9,193 bases of DNA, from assembly GCA_002352045.1 (NCBI GenBank), contig DEHT01000065.1, positions 4,957 through 14,149 of the forward strand. Reading direction: 5' to 3'. This document shows, in pieces, positions 1-5,833 of this stretch (the first letter of the stretch is position 1; every line of letters starts with the position of its first letter). The notes below the pieces were generated by a model that searched no databases, was not told where the DNA came from, and saw nothing but the letters and a program-made list of their open reading frames with translations. The stretch is from Chitinophagaceae bacterium UBA2793. Its GTDB lineage: Bacteria > Bacteroidota > Bacteroidia > Chitinophagales > Chitinophagaceae. A program made the translations under genes and the position numbers.

Positions 1-297
1 GAAAGAGTAATTATTGCAGGAGAAAGAAAAGAATATTTTTCAGCAGAAAAAGATATTTGGAAAGTAGCCACTCAAATTATTAAAGAAAGAAAAAAAAGAG
101 AACTGGATCCCATGATAAAATTGCTTACCCAATTGGAAGTAGTAGAAGCCGACAAAAAAGACAAAGAGGCACAGCAATTTGTACAAACCATTGGCAATAT
201 AAAAAAACTGGGCTTGCAGGCCGATAAAGCACTCGACACCATGATTAAAGCAGAGGAACATTGGTTTACCGGCAGCATTCTTAAAATATTTAAATAA
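1..297 (+). CDS. Hypothetical charged helical protein, C-terminal part (5' end outside the window)
   Basis: The reading frame is open from the first base to a TAA at 295-297, giving 98 visible residues. There is no in-frame stop before the first internal ATG at 112, so the gene almost certainly begins left of the window rather than at that ATG. The visible part is rich in Lys, Glu, Asp, Ala and Gln, with no membrane segment, and reads as mostly alpha-helical. Examples are the basic run KERKKRE near residues 29-35 and a Lys/Asp-rich EADKKDKEAQQF stretch near 49-60. It ends in a more hydrophobic tail, WFTGSILKIFK. I do not recognise the family and assign no function. The GC content and codon use look like those of the neighbouring genes. 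No convincing rho-independent terminator follows it. Confidence 0.7.
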   Translation, partial: ERVIIAGERKEYFSAEKDIWKVATQIIKERKKRELDPMIKLLTQLEVVEADKKDKEAQQFVQTIGNIKKLGLQADKALDTMIKAEEHWFTGSILKIFK

Positions 298-339
298 ACA
301 TTCTATAAGCCGATAGCAAAAGCTTTTTTTTGAACCAAC

Positions 340-361
340 ACTTTCATTTTTTTCTGAAAGT
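340..361. repeat. AT-rich inverted repeat downstream of the first gene
   Basis: A perfect 7-base-pair inverted repeat (ACTTTCA and TGAAAGT) flanks an 8-base T-rich loop. It lies in the gap after the partial first gene and just after another T-run at 324-331. It could be a weak transcription end for that gene, but the stem is AT-rich and no U-tract follows it, so chance is a fair alternative. Confidence 0.25.
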
Positions 362-418
362 TTAAAAACTACAAACATGAAAGGAGACATAAAATTATCG
401 AAGTAAATTATAACAACC

Positions 419-492
419 GCCGACCTGCCTGCAGGCTGGTGAAATTTTATGGCGAATAAATTCCACGCCCTTGTCGGGACAAGTTGTGACCA
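419..492. repeat. REP-like palindromic intergenic element (candidate interspersed repeat)
   Basis: Two palindromes sit about 30 bases apart in an otherwise AT-rich gap. The first, 423-440, is ACCTGCCTGCAGGCTGGT, an 18-base palindrome with a single mismatched pair (C428/T437 shifted out of symmetry at one position). The second, 470-483, is CTTGTCGGGACAAG, perfect 6-base arms around GG. The segment is clearly more GC-rich than its surroundings. It accounts for the in-frame extension upstream of the next gene (from 449), whose residues look unlike a natural N-terminus. Short palindromic repeats of this kind are scattered between genes in many Bacteroidota genomes. That this is one of them is inference, because no second copy lies in the window. 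The outer limits are approximate. Confidence 0.5.
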
Positions 493-514
493 GAATAAAA
501 TAAAAAATATACAC

Positions 515-889
515 ATGAAAGCTTTTAAAACCTTCGATTACCGGATGAGCATTGCTCTTATAATTGCTTCATTTGTTTTTTCAATAATTACGCTTGATGA
601 GCGTTTTCTCTTGGGGTATTTTATTACCGGTGGTTGGCAAATCATCAGCATGGTTGTACACCAGGCCAATGGATGGTTTACACAAAAAGGATCTAACCGT
701 ATAAAATATCATATAGCTGTATTGCTGATTGTGGTTACAGCCTTATTAGCTTTTGCACTACCTGTTATACTATTACCATTATTATTGATACTACTATTTG
801 CTGCTCCAATAATGGCTCTGTACTATACACATATTTGTTACAACGAACTGCATGTAAAAATGCAACGCCCCGCTAGCTTATTAAAATAA
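515..889 (+). CDS. Small hypothetical membrane protein (about 124 residues)
   Basis: An integral membrane protein of unknown function. From the ATG at 515 it starts MKAFKTFDYRMS. A hydrophobic segment covers about residues 12-26, a second weaker one about 31-47 (contains LLGYFITGGWQ), and a very long hydrophobic stretch about 66-105 could form two membrane helices. The short tail is polar. The frame is also open back to an ATG at 449, but the extra 22 residues come from the palindromic intergenic element and look unnatural, so I chose 515. There is no Shine-Dalgarno sequence, as is usual in this phylum. The next gene, also a small membrane protein, begins 24 bases after the stop, suggesting one transcript and perhaps a joint function. 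Calling it a real gene is fairly safe; its role is unknown. Confidence 0.7.
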   Translation: MKAFKTFDYRMSIALIIASFVFSIITLDERFLLGYFITGGWQIISMVVHQANGWFTQKGSNRIKYHIAVLLIVVTALLAFALPVILLPLLLILLFAAPIMALYYTHICYNELHVKMQRPASLLK

Positions 890-913
890 TTTTACACCAA
901 AATAAAACATGAT

Positions 914-1294
914 ATGAACCACATTATCCTCACCTACAGCCTCTACTTAGTAATAAGTATTTCACTAACTGTTTGGGTTGCCCGAACCTTGTTTAAAAAT
1001 GGAAAAATATTTTTGTATGATATTTTTCATGGCAATAAAGCCCTGGCCGACAGTGTAAACAATTTACTGCTGGTTGGCTTTTATTTGGTAAATATTGGCT
1101 ACGCTGTTTACACCCTACAAATAACCGACAATATTGTGAACAGCCGTGAAGTGCTGGAAAAACTGAGTTTAAAAATTGGACTCATCATTCTTATACTGGG
1201 TGGAATGCATTTCTTAAACCTCTATATCTTTTTTAAATTGCGCCACCGTGCCTTACACGACAACAATAAAAAAGTAATTCCTGTTCAAAATTAA
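914..1294 (+). CDS. Small hypothetical membrane protein (126 residues)
   Basis: A second integral membrane protein of unknown function, directly after the previous one. Hydrophobic segments lie at about residues 4-24 (ILTYSLYLVISISLTVWVA), 48-68 (NNLLLVGFYLVNIGYAVYTL) and 87-108 (IGLIILILGGMHFLNLYIFF). This suggests three membrane helices, with a polar basic C-terminus. Between helices 2 and 3 is a polar, partly charged stretch (ITDNIVNSREVLEKLS). No catalytic or metal-binding motif is obvious. The 24-base spacing and shared strand make co-transcription with the preceding gene likely. Another 72 bases separate it from the DCC-family gene, with no terminator hairpin in between, so the transcript may continue. 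I cannot name a family. Confidence 0.75.
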   Translation: MNHIILTYSLYLVISISLTVWVARTLFKNGKIFLYDIFHGNKALADSVNNLLLVGFYLVNIGYAVYTLQITDNIVNSREVLEKLSLKIGLIILILGGMHFLNLYIFFKLRHRALHDNNKKVIPVQN

Positions 1295-1366
1295 CTCTAT
1301 GAAACGTAAAATAATAAAAGAAAAAAACACTCCAAGCAAAGCATATCATTTATTTTAAATTGCAGT

Positions 1367-1771
1367 ATGAAACTCGATCGGGTGATATTATTTGATGGCG
1401 TTTGCAACTTGTGCAACGGGGCTGTGCAATATGTAATAAGGCACGACCCAAAAGCAAATTTTAGTTTTGCATCGCTCCAAAGTAATATTGGGCAGCAATT
1501 ATTACAAAGTAATGGTTTATCGCAACAGCAGTTTGATTCATTTGTATTAATTGAAAATAATATTGCCTATACAAAATCTACTGCAGCATTAAGAGTGGCA
1601 AAAAAACTAAAAGGGCCTGTAAAAATATTATATGGTTTCATTATTATACCTCGCTTTTTAAGAGATTGGCTTTATGAATTTATTGCAGCCAACCGATATA
1701 GATGGTTTGGGAAAAAAGAAAGTTGTATGATTCCAAGCCCGGATCTTAAACAACGGTTTTTAAATGATTGA
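1367..1771 (+). CDS. DCC-family (DUF393) thiol-disulfide oxidoreductase-like protein
   Basis: A 134-residue member of the DCC family, named for its conserved Asp-Cys-Cys signature. The N-terminus reads VILFDGVCNLCNGAVQ, with Asp10, Cys13 and Cys16 forming the DGxCxxC motif. This motif resembles the thioredoxin-like CxxC active site and suggests redox activity, although the substrates of the family are largely undefined. Further family features are the YTKSTAALRVAKKL stretch (residues 68-81) and the C-terminal YRWFGKKESCMIPSP region (111-125). The length is typical for the family and the ATG at 1367 places the motif correctly. There is no signal peptide, so the protein is probably cytoplasmic. 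The next gene starts 3 bases after the stop, so the two are very likely translated from one message. The family call is firm; the biochemical role is not. Confidence 0.9.
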   Translation: MKLDRVILFDGVCNLCNGAVQYVIRHDPKANFSFASLQSNIGQQLLQSNGLSQQQFDSFVLIENNIAYTKSTAALRVAKKLKGPVKILYGFIIIPRFLRDWLYEFIAANRYRWFGKKESCMIPSPDLKQRFLND

Positions 1772-1774
1772 AAC

Positions 1775-2140
1775 ATGAACACAAAAAAAACATTAGTATT
1801 GGGGGCCTCTGAAAATCCTGCACGATATAGTTACCTGGCAATAAATAAATTGAAACAATATGGCCACCCGGTTATCGCTATCGGCAAAAAAGCAGGTAAA
1901 GTAAATGGCATATCTATTCAAACCGGCCAACCCGAACTTCAAAACATTGATACAGTAACCCTATATATAAACCCTGCAACCCAGCAGAATTATTACAACT
2001 ATATTCTCTCATTAAAGCCTGCACGCATTATATTTAATCCCGGTACTGAAAACGCTTCATTAGAAGAACTTGCGGAAAAAAGTGGCATCAAAACCATTGA
2101 AGCTTGCACCCTGGTAATGCTTGCTACCAACCAATATTGA
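1775..2140 (+). CDS. CoA-binding domain protein (YccU-like, CoA_binding_2)
   Basis: A 121-residue single-domain Rossmann-fold protein of the CoA_binding_2 family, related to the CoA-binding domain of succinyl-CoA synthetase. The nucleotide-binding loop VLGASENPARYS (residues 8-19) begins the fold. Typical later family blocks are VTLYINPATQQNYYNYI (61-77), the conserved IIFNPGTEN (85-93) and the closing EACTLVML (109-116). Length and layout match stand-alone family members, and the ATG 3 bases after the DCC gene gives the usual short N-terminus. Such proteins are thought to bind CoA or a related nucleotide in the cytoplasm, but no reaction is established. Pairing with a redox-type DCC protein may mean a shared task, which is only inference. 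No hairpin terminator follows; the next gap has a candidate promoter instead. Confidence 0.92.
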   Translation: MNTKKTLVLGASENPARYSYLAINKLKQYGHPVIAIGKKAGKVNGISIQTGQPELQNIDTVTLYINPATQQNYYNYILSLKPARIIFNPGTENASLEELAEKSGIKTIEACTLVMLATNQY

Positions 2141-2165
2141 GCCTGTTTTTAAAAAAATATCTTTG
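2136..2165 (+). promoter_or_regulatory. Candidate Bacteroidota-type promoter for the secreted protein and protease genes
   Basis: A perfect match to the Bacteroidota -7 consensus TAnnTTTG (TATCTTTG, 2158-2165) lies 79 bases before the ATG of the secreted-protein gene. An ATTG, one base off the -33 element TTTG, stands 18 bases upstream at 2136-2139. The spacing is slightly short and the upstream box overlaps the end of the preceding gene, so this is a plausible but unproven promoter. Confidence 0.35.
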
Positions 2166-2244
2166 GGCTATATACTAAAAGGCTCTCCATTTGCGTTTAG
2201 TTTTTTATAGAAATCCAATATTCTACTTACAAAACTGAACTACT

Positions 2245-2697
2245 ATGTTGTCCTTACGAAAAGCCATGCTTATGGGGGTGCTATGCATTTCTATAACAAC
2301 AAAAGCACAAACTACTTCCGAAGTAAAGCCTGCAATTTTTGCAAACTATCCGGCAATCATTTCCATTCCGGAATCTTCCTTACAAAATATTTTCAGTTTT
2401 ACTGCAAACCAGGAAACGGTTATTGACTTTGGAAGCAACTTATTATTTCCCTGCAAAGTTTTACGCAATGAAACAAAATATGGCAATATGCAAACGGTGA
2501 TTATCCGTTCTACTGCATTTAACAATGCCATGCTACAGGTAACAAAAATTGTAAACAGAGATCAATCTATTAGTTACAATGGCAGAATAATAAACGAAAG
2601 AGCGGCAGATGGTTTTGAAATAAAAAAAGCTGTAGGTACAGGCCAATATCAACTTACAAAATTTGAAACAGACAAAATATTAGAAGGCTGTATGTAA
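2245..2697 (+). CDS. Small secreted protein of unknown function (150 residues)
   Basis: The N-terminus is a classical Sec signal peptide: basic LRK, a hydrophobic core (MLMGVLCISI) and a likely cleavage after TKA, just before Gln22. The mature part of about 129 residues has no membrane helix or lipobox and two cysteines, Cys70 (FPCKV) and Cys149 next to the C-terminus (EGCM), which could form a disulfide. It reads as beta-rich, with blocks such as NMQTVIIRSTAFNNAMLQV (81-99), SISYNGRIIN (108-117) and ADGFEIKK (121-128). Similar small proteins seem to occur beside secreted proteases in related bacteria, but I recall this only loosely. The protease gene begins 40 bases after the stop, so the two are probably co-transcribed. 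A second ATG at 2266 would remove the basic N-region of the signal, so 2245 is preferred. Function unknown. Confidence 0.8.
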   Translation: MLSLRKAMLMGVLCISITTKAQTTSEVKPAIFANYPAIISIPESSLQNIFSFTANQETVIDFGSNLLFPCKVLRNETKYGNMQTVIIRSTAFNNAMLQVTKIVNRDQSISYNGRIINERAADGFEIKKAVGTGQYQLTKFETDKILEGCM

Positions 2698-2737
2698 CTA
2701 ATAATCATTTACCTTATCCTTTATAAATCCTAAACAA

Positions 2738-4321
2738 ATGAAAAACTTTACACAAAAGATTATAGGCCTATTGCTATTGGCAATACCGGTAGGTTTGATT
2801 GCACAGGTACCCAAACTAAATAGTTTTAGCGGTGCAACAGCCACCATTTACATTGACTTTGATGGAGAAACCATAAACTCGGCTTATTGGAACGGTGGAA
2901 ATACATTGGTTTGCGAACCAGCTCCATTGAGTACCCTTCAAATGACGGAAGTGTTTAACAGGGTAGCTGAAGATTATCGCCCATTCAATGTAAACATTAC
3001 AACTGATTTGAGTAAATATATTGCTGCTCCGGCAAATCAACGAGTACGCATTATAGTTACACCTACCAGTGCATGGAGACAAGGTGTAGGCGGCGTGGCG
3101 TTTACAGGTTCTTTTACCTGGGGAGATGATACGCCCGGCTTTGTGTTTACTGATAGATTAGGGAGTGTAAAAGCAATTGCAGAATGTACATCGCATGAAA
3201 GTGGCCATACTGTTGGCCTTAGTCATCAATCAAAGTATAACGGAAATTGCCAGTTAACCGAAACCTACAATACAGGTGAAGGAACAGGTGAAACCAGTTG
3301 GGCTCCTATAATGGGCAACAGCTATGCCCGTAATATGACCGGCTGGAACAATGGTCCTACACCTTATGGTTGTGCAAATACACAAGACAATTTAACCATC
3401 ATTACTTCTCAAAACGGTTTTGGATACAGAGTGGATGACCATTCGGATGAAATTAGCAGCAATGCAACATTTGTAAATAGTGCAGGCATTAATGCCGAAG
3501 GGGTAATTTCAACAGCCAGCGATAAAGATGTATTTAAGATGGATATATCTATTGGCGGAGAAATTCATATTGAAGCAAAACCCTTTATGGTAAGCACAGG
3601 ATATAGTTATAATACCGGAGCCAATTTAGATATACAGGTAGAATTATATAATGGTTCTACTTTAATTGGTACTTACAATCCATCAAACTCTATGATGGTT
3701 AATATTGATACTACCTTAAATGCGGGTTCCTACTATATTATGATTAGTGCCGATGGAAATAGCAACACTACCGGCTATGGCAGTCTTGGCTCTTATTCAT
3801 TAACAGGCTACAGAGGCATTCTGCCTATTCGCAGTATTAGCCTTACCGGTTCTGCAAATAAAAACAAACATAGTTTTAACTGGAACATTATTGCCGATGA
3901 ACCTGTACAAAACCAGGAGCTTCAATATTCATTAGATGGAAGATTATTTAATGCATTAAATGCAATAAATATTTCTAAACATTCGTTTGAATATATAACC
4001 AACCAAAGCAATTTGGTTTACTACAGATTGAAAGTAACTACTGTAATTGGCGAAATCGCTTATTCCAATACAGTAGCTTTAAAAGCAGAATCGGTAACAA
4101 AAGCATTTAATGTTACCAACACGGTACAACAGGAAATAGTAGTGAATGCACAAGAGAAATTTAATTATCGTTTACTCGATATAAACGGCAGAACCATTGA
4201 AACCGGCAACGGTCAAATGGGAACTTCCAGAATCAATCTTACGAACCGAGCCTCAGGAATGTATGTTCTTCAATTGCTGAGTGCAAGTGCCAAACAATCG
4301 GAAAGAATTTTAAAACAGTAA
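2738..4321 (+). CDS. Secreted metzincin-type zinc metalloprotease with T9SS sorting domain
   Basis: A 527-residue exported protease. A signal peptide (KIIGLLLLAIPVGLIAQ, cleavage near residue 22) leads into a catalytic domain. Its zinc motif HESGHTVGLSH (153-163) fits HExxHxxGxxH, with His153, His157 and His163 as ligands and Glu154 as the catalytic base. Met192 in APIMGNS is the likely Met-turn. Upstream, TIYIDFDGE (36-44) and ITTDLS (87-92) resemble the N-terminal parts of related reprolysin-like enzymes. Residues about 245-358 look like a pre-peptidase C-terminal (PPC) beta domain, including GSYYIMISADG. Next comes a beta-rich region with LQYSLDGRLFNAL (395-407) and YYRLKV (428-433). The last 75 residues match a type A T9SS sorting domain (LLDINGRTIETG, then GMYVLQLL, ending RILKQ). 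The protein should therefore be exported by T9SS to the surface or medium. Substrate unknown. Confidence 0.93.
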   Translation: MKNFTQKIIGLLLLAIPVGLIAQVPKLNSFSGATATIYIDFDGETINSAYWNGGNTLVCEPAPLSTLQMTEVFNRVAEDYRPFNVNITTDLSKYIAAPANQRVRIIVTPTSAWRQGVGGVAFTGSFTWGDDTPGFVFTDRLGSVKAIAECTSHESGHTVGLSHQSKYNGNCQLTETYNTGEGTGETSWAPIMGNSYARNMTGWNNGPTPYGCANTQDNLTIITSQNGFGYRVDDHSDEISSNATFVNSAGINAEGVISTASDKDVFKMDISIGGEIHIEAKPFMVSTGYSYNTGANLDIQVELYNGSTLIGTYNPSNSMMVNIDTTLNAGSYYIMISADGNSNTTGYGSLGSYSLTGYRGILPIRSISLTGSANKNKHSFNWNIIADEPVQNQELQYSLDGRLFNALNAINISKHSFEYITNQSNLVYYRLKVTTVIGEIAYSNTVALKAESVTKAFNVTNTVQQEIVVNAQEKFNYRLLDINGRTIETGNGQMGTSRINLTNRASGMYVLQLLSASAKQSERILKQ

Positions 4322-4342
4322 GGTAGATTCATGTGTAAGTTT

Positions 4343-4375
4343 AGGGGACAGCGTTAGGGGCTGTCCTCTTTTTTT
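4343..4375 (+). terminator. Rho-independent terminator after the metalloprotease gene
   Basis: A 10-base-pair stem (AGGGGACAGC with GCTGTCCTCT, one G-U pair) closes a 7-base loop and runs straight into seven T residues (4369-4375). It starts 21 bases after the protease stop. The last T residues also form the stop codon of the convergent transporter gene on the other strand. Confidence 0.9.
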
Positions 4376-5276
4376 ATGTTGTATTTTGTAAAGTTCGTTT
4401 TTGAAACAAAGGACTATTGGCTACAAAAACCCCCAACAGAATAACCAACATGCCCAAAACTTGTTTCCACCCTACTACTTCGCCATACAATACTCCCCAA
4501 AACAAAGCAACAATTGGAATGCCGTAAGTTACCATGGAGGCAAATACAGAGCCTGCTCTTTTTAGCAACATGTAAAAAAATATAGTTGCCAATGCCGAAC
4601 CAAAAATTCCAAGGATTGCAGAATAACCGCTTGCAATCAAATTTTCTTTTGCAAAAAGGTTTTGATTAAAATAGCCGGAGAAAAACAAAACCATCATGGC
4701 AGGAATTGCATTCAGCAACATAGCAACAGCAGTAATTCTTAAAGAAGGAATTTGCTTAAGACGCTTATGCACCATATTTACATTGTATCCATAAAGTGCA
4801 GTGGCAATTATTATCAATAAAATATGAAACAGGTTGTTCTCTTCTTTAAAATTTGGCTGAACAAAGAAAAGCATTATTGAACCCGATAAAGCAATACAAA
4901 TGCCAACAATCTTAATCAACGAGGTTCGATAATTAAAAAATAATGCACCGGAAAGTATTACAAAAATAGGTGTGAGCGAATTGAGTACACCAGCAAGGCC
5001 ACTATCTACCTGCTGCTCAGCATAGCAAAATAAATAAGCAGGTAAAAGACTTCCCAGTGTACCAGAAAGAAAAACATATACCATCAATTTGCGGGGGATA
5101 AGTCGAATACTCATTATAGCAATTGGCAACAATACCAAACCGGCAGAAACAATCCTGATAGATGCCACCTGAAAAGAACTTAACGCTTTCATTCCTTCCT
5201 TCATTAAAATAAAACTACTTCCCCACACAAATGATAGCCCTATAAAAAGTAGCCAGTTTACCGGATTGTTTTTCAC
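4374..5276 (-). CDS. EamA/DMT-superfamily transporter (drug/metabolite transporter type)
   Basis: A 300-residue membrane protein with about ten hydrophobic segments in two homologous halves, as in EamA (formerly DUF6) carriers of the drug/metabolite transporter superfamily. The N-terminal repeat shows the typical FVWGSSFILMKEGMK (residues 17-31), the ASIRIVSAGLVLLP stretch (38-51) and NSLTPIFVILSGALFF (99-114). The second repeat includes ATALYGYNVNMVHKR (158-172) and a final SMVTYGIPIVALFWGVL (247-263) followed by a GEVVGWKQVLGMLVILLG helix. Length and layout are normal for the family. Members export amino acids, metabolites or drugs from the cytoplasm, but the substrate cannot be read from the sequence. 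It runs against its plus-strand neighbour and away from mscL, so it is probably a single-gene unit. The 108-base gap to mscL should hold both promoters, but I see no clear consensus match there. Confidence 0.93.
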   Translation of the reverse strand: MKNNPVNWLLFIGLSFVWGSSFILMKEGMKALSSFQVASIRIVSAGLVLLPIAIMSIRLIPRKLMVYVFLSGTLGSLLPAYLFCYAEQQVDSGLAGVLNSLTPIFVILSGALFFNYRTSLIKIVGICIALSGSIMLFFVQPNFKEENNLFHILLIIIATALYGYNVNMVHKRLKQIPSLRITAVAMLLNAIPAMMVLFFSGYFNQNLFAKENLIASGYSAILGIFGSALATIFFYMLLKRAGSVFASMVTYGIPIVALFWGVLYGEVVGWKQVLGMLVILLGVFVANSPLFQKRTLQNTT

Positions 5277-5384
5277 AAAAAAAGTTTAATTACAAAATTG
5301 AGTGAATAACCATTGCCATAAAAATGTTTTTTTTCATACATTACATTTAGTAAACCCTTCCTCTTAACAATAAAACAATTTAAC

Positions 5385-5756
5385 ATGGGATTTATTAAAG
5401 AATTTAAAGAGTTTGCCATTAAAGGCAATGTAATTGACCTGGCGGTAGCAGTAGTAATTGGCGCAGCCTTTGGTGCTATTGTATCTTCGTTGGTGGACGA
5501 TATAATTACTCCATTGCTTTTAGCACCCTCTCTAAAAGCAATTGGTGCAGCCGATATTGATCAATTGGTTTGGGGTACGGTTAAATATGGCAAATTTTTA
5601 GCAGCTATTATTAAGTTCCTGGTTATTGCCATTGTTTTATTCCTTATTATAAAAGCAATAAACAGTACCAAGAAAAAAGAAGAAGCTGCACCTGCCGAAC
5701 CATCCAGCACCGATAAATTATTAGAAGAAATTAGAGATGAACTTAGAAAAAAGTAA
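5385..5756 (+). CDS. mscL: Large-conductance mechanosensitive channel MscL
   Basis: A 123-residue channel subunit that forms a homopentamer in the inner membrane and opens under membrane tension to release solutes during osmotic downshock. The N-terminal amphipathic helix FIKEFKEFAIKGNVIDLA (residues 3-20) continues into TM1 (about 16-46, with the pore-lining VAVVIGAAFGAIVSSLV). TM2 is about 69-92 (GKFLAAIIKFLVIAIVLFLI). After it come a Lys/Glu/Ala/Pro linker and the usual C-terminal helix LLEEIRDELRKK (112-123), which packs as a cytoplasmic bundle. The periplasmic loop between the two helices is about 22 residues, shorter than in the 136-residue E. coli protein. The ATG at 5385 matches the family start. 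It is flanked by a divergent transporter gene and its own terminator, so it is probably transcribed alone. Confidence 0.97.
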   Translation: MGFIKEFKEFAIKGNVIDLAVAVVIGAAFGAIVSSLVDDIITPLLLAPSLKAIGAADIDQLVWGTVKYGKFLAAIIKFLVIAIVLFLIIKAINSTKKKEEAAPAEPSSTDKLLEEIRDELRKK

Positions 5757-5771
5757 AAAAAAATAATACTG

Positions 5772-5779
5772 TATTTTTG
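5772..5779 (+). promoter_or_regulatory. Candidate -7 promoter element for the DUF3078 gene
   Basis: TATTTTTG fits the Bacteroidota consensus TAnnTTTG exactly and lies 54 bases before the ATG of the DUF3078 gene. No TTTG or TTG is found at the proper distance upstream, which weakens the call. If it is used, transcription would start inside or just after the left arm of the mscL terminator hairpin. Confidence 0.35.
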
Positions 5780-5782
5780 CAT

Positions 5783-5812
5783 CGGCTGCCTTTAAAGGCA
5801 GCCGTATTTTTT
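5783..5812 (+). terminator. Rho-independent terminator after mscL
   Basis: A perfect 22-base palindrome, with arms CGGCTGCC (5783-5790) and GGCAGCCG (5797-5804) around TTTAAA, is followed by TATTTTTT. It starts 26 bases after the mscL stop and separates that gene from the DUF3078 gene. The T-run is on the plus-strand side only, so it acts on plus-strand transcripts. Confidence 0.92.
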
Positions 5813-5833
5813 ATACAAATTCTAAATTAAATA

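Noticed and set aside
377..406. Nine-residue open frame (MKGDIKLSK)
   Set aside because: It is very short and has no supporting context; chance is the simplest explanation.
449..514. In-frame ATG at 449 as the start of the first small membrane protein
   Set aside because: The added 22 residues are encoded by the palindromic element and look unlike a natural N-terminus; the ATG at 515 gives a normal membrane-protein start.
40..516. Open frame of 158 codons on the minus strand
   Set aside because: It runs antisense to the first gene and through the palindromic element, with a Phe/Cys-rich composition typical of a shadow frame.
1299..1358. Nineteen-residue Lys-rich open frame between the second membrane protein and the DCC gene
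   Set aside because: A-rich sequence readily gives such frames; there is no ribosome-binding or conservation evidence.
5293..5349. Possible promoters for the EamA gene (CAATTTTG on the minus strand) and mscL (TACATTTA)
   Set aside because: Each has one mismatch in the -7 element and lacks a correctly spaced -33 element, so neither is strong enough to list.
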